In this document: positions 43,032-51,156 of the stretch, piece after piece
Layout: each line of letters starts with the position of its first letter
Numbering within the stretch: the stretch's first letter is position 1
NCBI GenBank assembly: GCA_020852275.1
Contig: JADZBE010000023.1
Location: forward strand, 57,745 to 121,744
Length of the DNA: 64,000 nucleotides
Source of the DNA: Phycisphaerales bacterium
GTDB lineage: Bacteria > Planctomycetota > Phycisphaerae > UBA1845
Reading direction: 5' to 3'
Notes under the pieces: model-generated
Seen by the model: the letters and a program-made list of their open reading frames with translations, nothing else
Told to the model about the DNA's origin: nothing
Database searches by the model: none
Translations under genes and position numbers: made by a program

Positions 43032-43981
43032 GCGTGATCTCCCCTCGGCGCCCAGAGCCGCTGCGCCAGCATGGAACCGATCAGCAGCGCGCCGACGACG
43101 ATGAAGATAAGCTCGTCGTTGTTCCATCGCCAGCTTACGAACTGGCGCACCTCGTGCAGCAGCAGCAAGCCCAGCACCGTCCCGCCCAGTCCGCCGCGGC
43201 CCCCGAACACGCTCGTCCCGCCGAGCACGACCGCCGTAATGACATCCAGCTCCACGCCCAGCCCGATGTCCGCCTTGGCCGTGTTGCGCCGCGCGACGAA
43301 CATCGCCGCGGCGAGTCCGGCACACGCGCCGCTGAACGCGTACAGCGCCATCTTGACGCGCGCGACCGGCAACCCGGAAAACCTCGCGGCTTCTTCACCC
43401 GCGCCGACAGCGTAGATGCGGCGACCCGTCGGCGTGGCGCGCAGAACGATCCAGGCAACCACCCACAAAACGATGAACGTCCAGCCCGGCAGATTGATGC
43501 CGAGCAAGGTGGAACGCGAAGCGCCGGTGAACGACTCAGGGAAGCCGGAGATGGGTCGCGCAAGGCTGATGCCTTCCGCGATGCCCCGAAACAGCGACAG
43601 GGTCGCCAGCGTCACGATCAACGGATGAATCCTCAGCGCGCCGACGCATGCGCCGTTGATCGCTCCCGCGCCCAACCCGACGAGCAGCGCCGCCCCCGCG
43701 CCCCACCAGGCCGAGCCTGTGGCCTCGAACGTCATGCCCAGCGCGACGGCGGCAAGCGCCATCGTCGAGCCGACGGACAGGTCAATGCCGCCGATCAACA
43801 GAATCAACGTCATGGGCACGCAGAGCAGCGCCGTCTCGACGACCTGGGTGGCCAGTTCGAGCTGCGTCGTGGCCGCGACGAACGCGGGCTCCAGCCGCCA
43901 TGCCGCAAGCAGGAAGGCAAGCAGCAAGACCGCCAGCGCGGTCGGGTGCGAGACCGCCGGGATTCGTCGGGGCGGACGCAT
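43007..43981 (-). CDS. Ribose/AI-2-type ABC transporter permease (second)
   Basis: This 324-residue inner-membrane permease of the RbsC/LsrD family has eight to ten TM helices, with GGIDLSVGSTMALAAVALGM and the cytoplasmic loop GRRIYAVGAGEEAARFSGLPVARVK, the family EAA-like signature. The ATG at 43981 overlaps the TGA of the upstream permease gene (TGATG), so the two are translationally coupled. The C-terminus (HACLQSSTP) overlaps the beginning of the FKBP gene. With the first permease it forms the transmembrane heterodimer of a sugar-like importer; its ATPase was not found nearby. Confidence 0.92.
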   Translation of the reverse strand: MRPPRRIPAVSHPTALAVLLLAFLLAAWRLEPAFVAATTQLELATQVVETALLCVPMTLILLIGGIDLSVGSTMALAAVALGMTFEATGSAWWGAGAALLVGLGAGAINGACVGALRIHPLIVTLATLSLFRGIAEGISLARPISGFPESFTGASRSTLLGINLPGWTFIVLWVVAWIVLRATPTGRRIYAVGAGEEAARFSGLPVARVKMALYAFSGACAGLAAAMFVARRNTAKADIGLGVELDVITAVVLGGTSVFGGRGGLGGTVLGLLLLHEVRQFVSWRWNNDELIFIVVGALLIGSMLAQRLWAPRGDHACLQSSTP

Positions 43982-45027
43982 CAGGCGCCAGCCTCCCGCG
44001 CGGGCGGGCGTTGCGGATCGACATCCGCACGGCGCAAGCCGCCGCCCGCGCCGCCGACTGCGCGCCGGGGCAGACGTGCATGATCCCACATCACCGCCGC
44101 CAGGATGAACACGCCCTGCACCGCGCGCTCCCAGTACGTCGCCGCGTCGCCGAGCTTGAGGTGAATCAGCACCGTGCCCACACTGCCCAGGAGCAGCGCG
44201 GCGAGGGCCGTGCCGGCGATCGTGCCCGTGCCTCCGCGGATGGACGTCCCCCCGACGACGACGGCCGTCACCACGAACAGCTCGAATCCCGAGCCGTATC
44301 CCGATTCGATCACCGAGAGCTGCGGAACCGACACCAGCGCGGCCATTCCTGCGAGCGCCCCCGTCAGCGCAAAAGTCATCATCCGCACCGCGCCGACCGG
44401 CAGACCCGCCAGCCTCGCCGCGTCAACATGATCGCCCACCGCGTACACGCGCCGCCCCATCTGCGTGCCGTGAGCGAGAGTCATCATGCACGCGAGGCAC
44501 CCGCCCGCCACCCATACGCTGATGGGGACGCCGATCCAGTCGCCCCGGCCCAGCTCGCGCAAACCCGGCGGAAGGTCGGTGATCCACTCGCCGCCGAGCA
44601 ATTCCTCCGTTACGCCTCGCAGCAGCGTCAACATGCCCAGCGTCACCAGAATCGAGGGCACGCGCCCGACCACGACGAGCAGCCCGTTGACAAGTCCCAC
44701 GGCCGCGCCGGCAGCGAGCGTCGCGGCGATTACGGCGGCGATCGGCCAGTTCATCCGCTGCGGCGAGGAGAGAATGCCCATGACCGCCGCGAGAAAACCC
44801 ATCAGCGAACCGACGCTGATGTCAATCTCGCCGGCCACGATAACCAGCGTCAGCCCAGACCCGACAATCAGCGCGGGCGCGCTCTGCACGAGCAGGTCGC
44901 GCAGCGTCCCGGGCGAGAGGAATCGCGGACTGAGGATGCCCGCGGCGACCACGGTGATCAGCAGCAAGCCCGCCACGGCGATTTCACGTCGAAGGAGTCT
45001 CGTGTTTTCAGGTCGGCGCCGGCTCAT
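43981..45027 (-). CDS. Ribose/AI-2-type ABC transporter permease (first)
   Basis: The 348-residue permease starts MSRRRPENTRLLRREIAVAG. ATG 45027 is preferred (AGGA seven bases upstream) over an in-frame GTG at 45042. It has the BPD_transp_2 signature GEIDISVGSLMGFLAAVMG and RRVYAVGDHVDAARLAGLPVGAVR. Like RbsC/RhaP/LsrC, it should form a heterodimer with the coupled second permease. Between it and the binding-protein gene upstream lies a 400-bp repeat-rich gap (45028-45428) where the ATPase gene (LsrA/RhaT-like) would normally be expected. This suggests a loss or relocation. Confidence 0.92.
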   Translation of the reverse strand: MSRRRPENTRLLRREIAVAGLLLITVVAAGILSPRFLSPGTLRDLLVQSAPALIVGSGLTLVIVAGEIDISVGSLMGFLAAVMGILSSPQRMNWPIAAVIAATLAAGAAVGLVNGLLVVVGRVPSILVTLGMLTLLRGVTEELLGGEWITDLPPGLRELGRGDWIGVPISVWVAGGCLACMMTLAHGTQMGRRVYAVGDHVDAARLAGLPVGAVRMMTFALTGALAGMAALVSVPQLSVIESGYGSGFELFVVTAVVVGGTSIRGGTGTIAGTALAALLLGSVGTVLIHLKLGDAATYWERAVQGVFILAAVMWDHARLPRRAVGGAGGGLRRADVDPQRPPAREAGA

Positions 45028-45059
45028 GCAACGATCCTGCACACCTGCACCGCATCGTC

Positions 45060-45425
45060 AAGGGAACCGCACGCGCGAGAGGACATGAGAGCGACATCAG
45101 AACCCGTAGCGCCAGTGAGGGAGAGCGCGTGATAGCGAATGGCGAATGGCGAATAGCGAATGGCAAACAGCCAATAGCGAACAGCAAGCAATGTAATCAG
45201 AACCCTCACGCCATTGAGGGGCCTTGCAACGCCTGCGGGCGCGGTTCTGTTCCCAATTGCCCGTTGGCTCTTGCCTGTCCCCTGTTGCCTCTGAAGCACC
45301 CCTCCCTCACAGAGTAGCAGCGCACATGCACTGCTCACTGAGCAGTGGCACACATGCACTGCTCACAGAGCAGTGGCACACGTGCACTGCTGACGGGCGC
45401 GGCTCAGTAGGAGCGGGTACGACCG
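45060..45425. repeat. Repeat-rich gap: GCGAATGGC units and CACTGCTC hairpins
   Basis: 45130-45175: tandem GCGAATGGCGAATRGC. 45320-45380: three GCAGCGCACATGCACTGCTC / GAGCAGTGGCACA(C)TGCACTGCTC hairpins. 45390: a GACGGGCGCGGCTCAGTAGG unit. No gene is seen. Confidence 0.75.
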
Positions 45426-45428
45426 GAC

Positions 45429-46553
45429 CTAGAAATCGAACTTGTCGATGTTCTCCTTCGTGAAGCGCAAGATGTCGCCGAGCAGGATCTGATCGCCCTC
45501 GATCTTCTTCTCGCCCAGCCGGCCCGCCTTGAGCGAGGTTGCACCGGGCTTGAGCTTCCCTGTCGCCAGCGCCTCCGCCGCGTAGATCGTCAGGTAGCCG
45601 AGATCGACCGTGTTCCACAGGACGACCGTGCGCACCGTGCCGTCATGCACAAACGCCTTCATGTCGTTGGGAGTCGCCAGGCCGGTGACCAGCACTTTCC
45701 CAGTTTTCCCCGCCTGCTTGACGGCCTCTGCGGCGCCGGGAAACGAGACGGAGCTGATGCCGAATACCCCCCGCAGGTCGGGATAGGCGCTCATCAGATC
45801 TTTCGTCACCTGAAATGCGAGCCGCTGGTCCTCGTTGGACGGCTTGACTCCCACGAGCGTGAGCTTGGGGTGCTCCTTCAGACGCTCCGTCATGTGCTTG
45901 ATCCACTCGTTCTGGTTCGCGGCCGTCAGGGTGGCGGTCACGATCGCCACCTCGCCGGATGCTTGCTCGCCGCCCAGATCGGCCACCATGGCGTCTACCA
46001 GCGCGTATCCGATGTCCTTGGGGGTGGCCTGGTTGACCATGAACTCGCGCGTATCGGGCAGCCCGTCGGCGTCCCAGGTGATGACGTGCACGCCCTTCTC
46101 CCGCGCCTTCTTCATCGCCGGCGCCAGCACGTTCGGATCATTCGGCGACACGGCGATGACGTCGACCCCTTGCAGGGTCCACCGCTCGATCATCGACGCG
46201 GCCTTTTCAGGCGAGCCGTCGGTCGGACCGTCGTAGATCAGCTCGATGTTCCCCAGCTCGCGCGCGGCCTCTTCCGCGCCCTTGGCGCAGGTCGTGAAGT
46301 ACGGAAGCCCCTTCTTCTTGGGAAGGAGGCAAACCTTGAGCTTCTTCGCAGGCTGCACCGTGGGAGACTCGTTGCCTGCGGTGGGCCGATCCATGGCGCC
46401 GCGGGCCGGATGCTCCATTGCGCCAGAGGCCGACGGCGCCGTTGCGCCAGGGACCGACTGCGCCATCGCGATGGGCAGGCGACTTCCGAGGAGACCCGTA
46501 AGCCCGATGGCCGCAGGCAGGAAGGCGATGCAGCTCTTTCTCAACGCACGCAT
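45429..46553 (-). CDS. LsrB/RhaS-like sugar or autoinducer-2 binding protein
   Basis: The 374-residue type I periplasmic-binding-fold protein has a signal (LPAAIGLTGLLGSRLPIAMA), a Ser/Ala/Pro-rich linker (about 32-65), and a binding domain with KGLPYFTTCAKGAEEAARELGNIELIYDGPTDG, then GVDVIAVSPNDPNVLAPAMKKAREKGVHVITWDADG, the pattern of LsrB (AI-2) and RhaS (rhamnose) receptors. DPNVLAP and WDADG contact the ligand in those families, so a sugar, polyol or AI-2-like ligand is likely. It lies upstream of the two permease genes and would be the receptor of that importer. Confidence 0.9.
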   Translation of the reverse strand: MRALRKSCIAFLPAAIGLTGLLGSRLPIAMAQSVPGATAPSASGAMEHPARGAMDRPTAGNESPTVQPAKKLKVCLLPKKKGLPYFTTCAKGAEEAARELGNIELIYDGPTDGSPEKAASMIERWTLQGVDVIAVSPNDPNVLAPAMKKAREKGVHVITWDADGLPDTREFMVNQATPKDIGYALVDAMVADLGGEQASGEVAIVTATLTAANQNEWIKHMTERLKEHPKLTLVGVKPSNEDQRLAFQVTKDLMSAYPDLRGVFGISSVSFPGAAEAVKQAGKTGKVLVTGLATPNDMKAFVHDGTVRTVVLWNTVDLGYLTIYAAEALATGKLKPGATSLKAGRLGEKKIEGDQILLGDILRFTKENIDKFDF

Positions 46554-46679
46554 GTTCCAACCTCCTTACGTTCCAACCGTTTCAGCCGAGCGCGATCGCA
46601 CAGAGTACCCCGCCGCTGGGCGGCGAGAACTGCCGGTGTTGCGCCTCGTGACAGTACAGCTTATCCGAGTTGCGACCGT

Positions 46680-46830
46680 AAGGGAGAGTTGCCGCTTCTG
46701 GGCGTCAGAACCCGCGGCGCGAGCAAGGGCATTCAGAATTCGCGGCGCAAGCAAGGGCAAAGTGGGTGCTTGAGCCGCACGGACGTTGCGCCCTCGCTTG
46801 CGCTTCGGGTTCTGAAAGCGGGGTCGCTCC
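46680..46830. repeat. TTCAGAAcCCGcGGCGCaAGCAAGGGC repeats
   Basis: Three units (GTCAGAACCCGCGGCGCGAGCAAGGGC, TTCAGAATTCGCGGCGCAAGCAAGGGC, and inverted GCCCTCGCTTGCGCTTCGGGTTCTGAAAG) occupy the 330-bp gap between arfB and the binding-protein gene. An inverted GCGACCGTAAGGGAG unit precedes them. Confidence 0.75.
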
Positions 46831-46883
46831 ACTCGCAGAAGCTCGATCCGCGCCCCCACGATGCAATCCTCCAGAAAAACGAA

Positions 46884-47291
46884 TCACGAATCCCCGCCGG
46901 GAAGGCGCCGCCTCTGGATATTCTCCGAGCGTTGCTTCTTCGTTTGAATGCGCCGCCGTCTTGACGCTGCGGTCGGACGCGTCGCGCGCCTCGGCCTGGG
47001 CGCGACGGCTGCCTTTTCGAGCCACTCCAGCAGGCGCAATGCTGCGATCTCGCGGTTGCCGCCTTGCGTTCGCTCGCTTTGGGCAACAACCCGGAGCCGG
47101 CCATCCGCGGCAAGCCGCGAGGCCATGCGGCGTCGCAGTCGCGCCTTCACCTCATCCGGGAGCAACGGACAGGACTCGAAGTCGAAGAGCAGGGTCACGC
47201 GGGTGCTGAGTTTGTTGACGTTCTGGCCGCCCGGACCGCCGCTGCGCGAGAACTGATACTGGAGCCACGGACGCAAGTCTTCAACGGTCAC
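46884..47291 (-). CDS. arfB: Alternative ribosome-rescue factor (GGQ peptidyl-tRNA hydrolase)
   Basis: The 135-residue class-I-release-factor-like protein carries the catalytic GGQ in SRSGGPGGQNVNKLSTRV and a basic C-terminal tail (RRRRIQTKKQRSENIQRRR) that enters the empty mRNA channel of a stalled ribosome; ArfB/YaeJ proteins then hydrolyse peptidyl-tRNA. There is no codon-recognition domain, as expected. The length matches the family (about 140). It lies 100 bp upstream of the convergent-side tRNA-Leu on the same strand. No tmRNA was seen in this window. Confidence 0.93.
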   Translation of the reverse strand: MTVEDLRPWLQYQFSRSGGPGGQNVNKLSTRVTLLFDFESCPLLPDEVKARLRRRMASRLAADGRLRVVAQSERTQGGNREIAALRLLEWLEKAAVAPRPRRATRPTAASRRRRIQTKKQRSENIQRRRLPGGDS

Positions 47292-47392
47292 GGCTGGGGC
47301 TCAGTCAGGAGGGGGTTGTCGCGGACGCACGCCCGCGAGCTGTGCCCGCCCGCGAGCCGAACCGAGATCTGGCTCGAATGGGCGGCGAGCCA

Positions 47393-47476
47393 TGCGGATG
47401 AGAGGACTCGAACCTCCATGGAGTTGCCCCCACTGGTACCTGAAACCAGCGCGTCTGCCAATTCCGCCACATCCGC
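47393..47476 (-). tRNA. tRNA-Leu (anticodon CAG)
   Basis: 84 nt on the minus strand. The acceptor stem GCGGATG pairs with CATCCGC plus discriminator A. The anticodon arm CTGGT-TTCAGGT-ACCAG reads CAG, and a long variable arm (GTGGGGGCAACTCCAT) marks a class II tRNA. The T arm is GAGGTTCGAGTCCTC. CCA is not encoded. Confidence 0.95.
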
Positions 47477-47524
47477 GTCACGCCCGCCCTGTGCGACGTC
47501 GGTCGCCCACGCGGGTGCGACATC

Positions 47525-47700
47525 CTAGCCGCCACGCGGGGATTGTCCAGTCGCCGTCTCTGGCCCAAAGAGCCATTCACACCTCGCCAGGGTGACAGGC
47601 CGCCAGGGTGACAGGCCGCCAGGGTGGCATGCCGCCAGGGTGGCATGCCGCCGGGGTGGCATGCTCTCGCTGTACCCAGCGTGAGCATGTTGCCACGTGC
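47525..47700. repeat. GCCAGGGTGACAGGCC tandem and CATGCTC hairpin
   Basis: 47583-47655: CGCCAGGGTGACAGGC / CGCCAGGGTGGCATGC units (five). 47660-47690: CATGCTCtcGCTGtacccAGCGtGAGCATG, a long hairpin similar to the GAGCATGCC array at 14600-14680. From about 47700 to 48240 I see no gene, RNA or promoter that I can support. Confidence 0.65.
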
Positions 47701-48247
47701 ACAAGCATGTGACCAAGGGAGGCTGTCGTCCTGAGCTTGTCTGCGGCGCCCTTCCATTCTCTGTCGCTGAGTGGGCGTAGCTTGCTTGCCGCTTGAGAAC
47801 ACAGGGACGAGTCGATCGCTGTTTCCGGGAAATGGGATCTTGGTTAGGCCCTGCTCTGGCCCATGGAGATCGGGTGCGCCCCGAAATCCGGGCCGGTCGC
47901 CGGCAAGTTCGGTGTCACCCACGTCCATGGCAGGGCCGTTGGGAGGCACCGCATCGGTCCTGACGACTCGCCGGACCGCATAGGGGGCCCTCGGCGGAAG
48001 CATCCCCGGAGGGACTCTGTGTAAATATCCGTCAGAGGTCTTGCCTGCACCCTGTGGACCCCGTATGCTGTTAGGATAGAGTAAGGATATGAGGCCCGCA
48101 AGGCCGCGGCGCGCCCGGCCGCGAATCGGGCCTGCGTCTTCGCAGCGCCAAGCTGGGGCGCCGCGGGTTGGAGAACGGGGCGGAAGAACGGCCGGCGTCT
48201 ACGGTTGACGCCGGGTTCCAGGTTTTTTCAGGCTGAAGGAGATGGGT

Positions 48248-48727
48248 ATGGCCGGCAGGGTCAAAGCGATTCCGGAAGGGTTTCACACCGTCAGCGCGCA
48301 TCTGGTGGTCTCCGGTGCGGCGAAGGCGATCGACTTTTACAAGAAGGCGTTCGGCGCAGAGGAGATCTTCCGCATGCCCGGTCCGGACGGGCAGAGCGTG
48401 ATGCACGCGGAGCTGCGCATCGGCGACTCGATCATCATGATGTGCGAGGAGTTCCCGCAGATGTGCAAAAGCCCCAAGTCGCTGGGCGGTTCGCCCGTAA
48501 CGCTGCACCTGTACGTCAACGACGCAGACGCGGCCCTTGCGAAGGCGTCCGCCGCCGGGTGCGAGGTGACCATGCCGTTGGCGGACATGTTCTGGGGCGA
48601 CCGTTACGGCAAGGTGCGCGACCCGTTCGGGCATGAGTGGAGCATCGCCACGCACGTCGAAGACGTTTCGCCGGAGGAGTGCGCCAAGCGCTGCGCGGCG
48701 GCCTTCGGCGGCAAGTCCTGCGGTTGA
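48248..48727 (+). CDS. VOC-family (glyoxalase/bleomycin-resistance-like) protein
   Basis: The 159-residue protein has two beta-alpha-beta-beta-beta units: AHLVVSGAAKAIDFYKKAFGAEEIFRMPGPDG, then PVTLHLYVNDADAALAKASAAGCEV and MFWGDRYGKVRDPFGHEWSIATHVED. The DPFGH..W motif is characteristic of the PhnB-like/VOC subfamily with a metal-binding Glu/His; the exact reaction is unknown. GAAGGAG six bases before the ATG at 48248 sets the start; an ATG six bases upstream lacks proper spacing. The C-terminal EECAKRCAAAFGG is a short extension with a Cys pair. Confidence 0.88.
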   Translation: MAGRVKAIPEGFHTVSAHLVVSGAAKAIDFYKKAFGAEEIFRMPGPDGQSVMHAELRIGDSIIMMCEEFPQMCKSPKSLGGSPVTLHLYVNDADAALAKASAAGCEVTMPLADMFWGDRYGKVRDPFGHEWSIATHVEDVSPEECAKRCAAAFGGKSCG

Positions 48728-48784
48728 GCACTCAGTGCGATGCGCAGGGCGCGACGCTGCAAAAGGCGTGACTGACGGGTAACA

Positions 48785-48835
48785 CGGTCTGGCGTACTCG
48801 CCTGACCGTGGCGGAGGGGTAATTTGCGCGCTGCC
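48785..48835. repeat. CGGTCTGGCGTACTCGCCTGACC palindrome
   Basis: ACGGTCTGGCGTACTCGCCTGACCGT is an inverted repeat followed by GGCGG. It is followed at about 48847 by GGGTCCGCTTCTGCGGACCC, a second hairpin. Both families recur at 51773-51835 and 52700-52780. Confidence 0.75.
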
Positions 48836-48963
48836 GTGCGCCAACACGGGTCCGCTTCTGCGGACCCGTGGCACGCGCACGCCCCCCCGTTGGTGGATGC
48901 GGTCGCCCTGGCGGAAGTGTCCGAGGCCCTTGCCATGCGCCCATTTGGGCCGACAGTGTCCGC

Positions 48964-49419
48964 ATGTTGGATCCGAAGCTTCGGCAAACGTTGCTGGAGC
49001 GGCTGGGGCGAATTCCTGTCTTTAACGCGCTGGGCTTCCGCGTGGAGGAACTGGGAAGAGGCTCCTGCCGCGTCGTCGTGCCGCATGACCGGCGGTTTGA
49101 CGGCATCTTTGAGTCGTATCACGGCGGGCTGCTCGCCACCGTGGCCGACTCCTGCGCGTGCATCGCCATCCTCACGCTGACCGGACCGGACGAGCCGCTC
49201 ACCACGACGGATTTCAACATCCGCTTCCTGGCAGCCTGTTTGACGGAAGTGACGGCCAAGGCGAAAGTCATCAAGCTGGGGCGAACGCTCTGCCCGGTTC
49301 ACGTCGAGCTGTTCGACGCGGCCGCACGCATGGTGGCAGTTTCGCAGGTGACGTACATGCGCCTTCCCGCGCCGCCGCGGCACGCCGATCGACGGACGGG
49401 AGAGAGCGCGGACCGATGA
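48964..49419 (+). CDS. PaaI-like hotdog thioesterase
   Basis: The 151-residue hotdog-fold protein shows the PaaI-type signature FDGIFESYHGGLLATVADSCACIAI (nucleophile/Asp region) and TTTDFNIRFLAACLTEVTAKAKVIKLGRTL. These enzymes hydrolyse CoA thioesters such as phenylacetyl-CoA derivatives. It begins at the ATG at 48964 (MLDPKLRQTLLERLG). No CoA-ligase gene is close. The C-terminal tail (PPRHADRRTGESADR) is low complexity. Confidence 0.85.
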   Translation: MLDPKLRQTLLERLGRIPVFNALGFRVEELGRGSCRVVVPHDRRFDGIFESYHGGLLATVADSCACIAILTLTGPDEPLTTTDFNIRFLAACLTEVTAKAKVIKLGRTLCPVHVELFDAAARMVAVSQVTYMRLPAPPRHADRRTGESADR

Positions 49420-49507
49420 AGCGCGCCGGAAACGGGGCATGGTGAAACATGCCGGATGCGGCGCATGAGGAAGCGCGCCGCGGACGGCGCGTGAAGGGAG
49501 TTGCCGG

Positions 49508-50290
49508 ATGAGCGACCATCCATCGAGCCAGGTTGCGGCGGCGGCACCGAAGCGGTCGGCGCTGTACATCCTCGGGCTGCTGCTGACGCTCGCGGCCGTG
49601 CCCGCGTACCTGCTGCTGATCAACGTGCCGATTCTGCGCTCAACGGGTCTGGTCGCGTTCATCCTGATGGGCGGCGGGCTGCTGGTCGGTGCGGCCGGCG
49701 CGAAGCGCGACGCTCGCCTGCGCACGCGGATCGTCGGCGGCATCAACGCCCTGCTCGTCGCCACCGGCGTTTACATGTTCATCTGGGGCGCGATGCTGCC
49801 GGCGTCCGAAACCGCGGCGGACATGGACCGCCTCACCGACTTCACCCTGCCCGACCAGAATGAAAAGCCCGTGCAACTGGCGTCGCTGTACGCCAAAGGC
49901 CCGACGCTGCTGGTCTTCTATCGCGGGCACTGGTGACTGACCTGCATTTCAGAGCTCCGCGGGCTCGGAGCCGTGCAACGGGAACTGGAAACGAAGGGCG
50001 GAACCGTGGTGGCCGTGTCCGTGGATTCTCCCGGGGAGTCCCGCGAGGTCGTCGAGAAGTTCAGCCTTGCCTTCCCCATATTGTCGGATTCGCAGCGCTC
50101 CGTCATACGGCAGTACGGGCTCCTGCATGAGAAAGGCAGCCCGACCGGGGAGGACATTGCGATCCCGGCGGCCTTCCTGGTGGACCGCGACGGGCGTGTG
50201 CTCTGGCGGCACGTCGCGCAGCGGATTCAGGACCGCGTCGACCCGCAGGCCGTTCTGGACGAGGTCAAGAAGCAGTTCAGCTCGCCGTAA
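49508..50290 (+). CDS. Probable selenocysteine-containing peroxiredoxin-like membrane protein
   Basis: 260 residues if the in-frame TGA at 49934-49936 is read as Sec (residue 143). The part before the TGA has three TM helices (about 18-38, 47-65, 76-95) and ends LVFYRGHW. The frame continues after the TGA as LTCISELRGLGAVQRELETK without further stops to TAA at 50288, giving the AhpC/TSA-type thioredoxin fold (VVAVSVDSPGESREVVEKF, LVDRDGRVLWRHVA). In this family FYRG.WCP..C places the peroxidatic Cys exactly where the TGA stands, so the active site would be U-x-x-C (Sec143, Cys146). A SECIS-like hairpin begins 15 bases after the TGA. An annotator would wrongly report two truncated genes. Confidence 0.85.
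49952..49966 (+). promoter_or_regulatory. SECIS-like hairpin
   Basis: GAGCT-CCGCG-GGCTC: a five-pair stem (one G-U) with a five-base loop containing G, starting 15 bases after the UGA, in the usual range for bacterial SECIS elements. Outer TGCA/TGCA (49943-49946 and 49974-49977) can extend the stem. Confidence 0.6.
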
Positions 50291-50562
50291 CGGCCCGCGG
50301 CGGAATCCGAATCCGGACGCGGGGTCCGTCACCCCCGCGAAGGCGGGGGTCCAGACGACTCCGGAGAACCGCTGGAATCGTGCCTCCTGGCAAGCCACCG
50401 GCTGGATTCCCGCCTTCGCAGGAATGACGGCTTACAGCCCACTGCTCACAGAGCAGTGGCACACACGTTGCTGGCTGGATTCCCGCCTTTGCAGGGATGC
50501 CGGATCCGGATTCCCGCCTGCGCGGGAATGACGGGCGTCGCCCTTCACCACGTTCCGGCAAG
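50288..50562. mobile_element. MITE-like element, copy C
   Basis: Left end TAACGGCCCGCGGCGGAATCCG begins on the TAA stop of the selenoprotein gene. The right end, reading inward, is GCCGGAACGTGGTGAAGG. Between them: GGGGTCCGTCACCCCC, GAAGGCGGGGGTCC, TTCCCGCCTTCGCAGGAA, CACTGCTCacaGAGCAGTG (another repeat family nested inside) and TTCCCGCCTGCGCGGGAA. Confidence 0.7.
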
Positions 50563-50642
50563 ACAGGGCGCGAAAGCTGCCGATGCCCCCGCTCCGATTG
50601 AACGGGTCAACCGTCGCCACCCTCGGCGACGATATCCTCAAC

Positions 50643-51119
50643 ATGAACCACGCCGGCGCTGGAAACTGCTATGCACGAGCCTGGCCTCACAAGCCGGCGC
50701 GCCGGATTCAAGCCGGACTCTGGCTCGCGGCCGTCCTCTTCAGCGGCGCCGCCTGCAACCGGACTGATCCGCTCACGATTTCCTTCGACGGCGACGAGAT
50801 CACGCACCTGGAGGTTCTGGCCGAAGGGATGACCGGCCCGCCTTACCCCCGGATCGGCGATCCGAAGGAGGTGGAGCGCTTCACAGCGATCATGCGTCTC
50901 CCCGCCGGCGTTGCGGACGCGCGCGTCGCCGCCGACGAGCGAGGCCGGCCGCCGATGTTCTGGGTCCGCTGGGCGAGCGGTCGGGAATGCCGGGTCCGCA
51001 TCGGGGACGACAAGAAGCTGCGCTTCTGGCATCTTGAAATCCCGTTGACTGACGACGATCATCAGCATCTCGCGTCGTTGGTGCACCATGCCGGAGATTG
51101 GCCGCTCGCCAAGCCGTAG
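50643..51119 (+). CDS. Putative lipoprotein, unknown function
   Basis: 158 residues from the ATG at 50643; a basic N-terminus and hydrophobic stretch end in AAVLFSGAAC, a lipobox. The body (PLTISFDGDEITHLEVLAEG, FTAIMRLPAGVADARVAADE, MFWVRWASGRECRVRIGDDK) is a small mixed alpha/beta fold with no known catalytic motif. The 3' end overlaps a possible upstream start of the acetyltransferase gene, but the preferred ATG of that gene (51157) lies after it. Not recognised. Confidence 0.65.
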   Translation: MNHAGAGNCYARAWPHKPARRIQAGLWLAAVLFSGAACNRTDPLTISFDGDEITHLEVLAEGMTGPPYPRIGDPKEVERFTAIMRLPAGVADARVAADERGRPPMFWVRWASGRECRVRIGDDKKLRFWHLEIPLTDDDHQHLASLVHHAGDWPLAKP

Positions 51120-51156
51120 CGCCCTCGGCACGCCCGCGGCGCTCCGGGCAGTGCCA

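Noticed and set aside
47700..48110. RNase P RNA or tmRNA
   Set aside because: No conserved segments (e.g. GAGGAAAGTCCGGGCTCC-type or GGGGCTGATTCTGG-type) on either strand.
49934..49936. Reading the TGA in the peroxiredoxin-like gene as an ordinary nonsense mutation
   Set aside because: The frame continues with intact domain sequence, the TGA replaces exactly the catalytic Cys, and a SECIS-like hairpin follows; a random stop is less likely. It stays open until selA/B/C are found.
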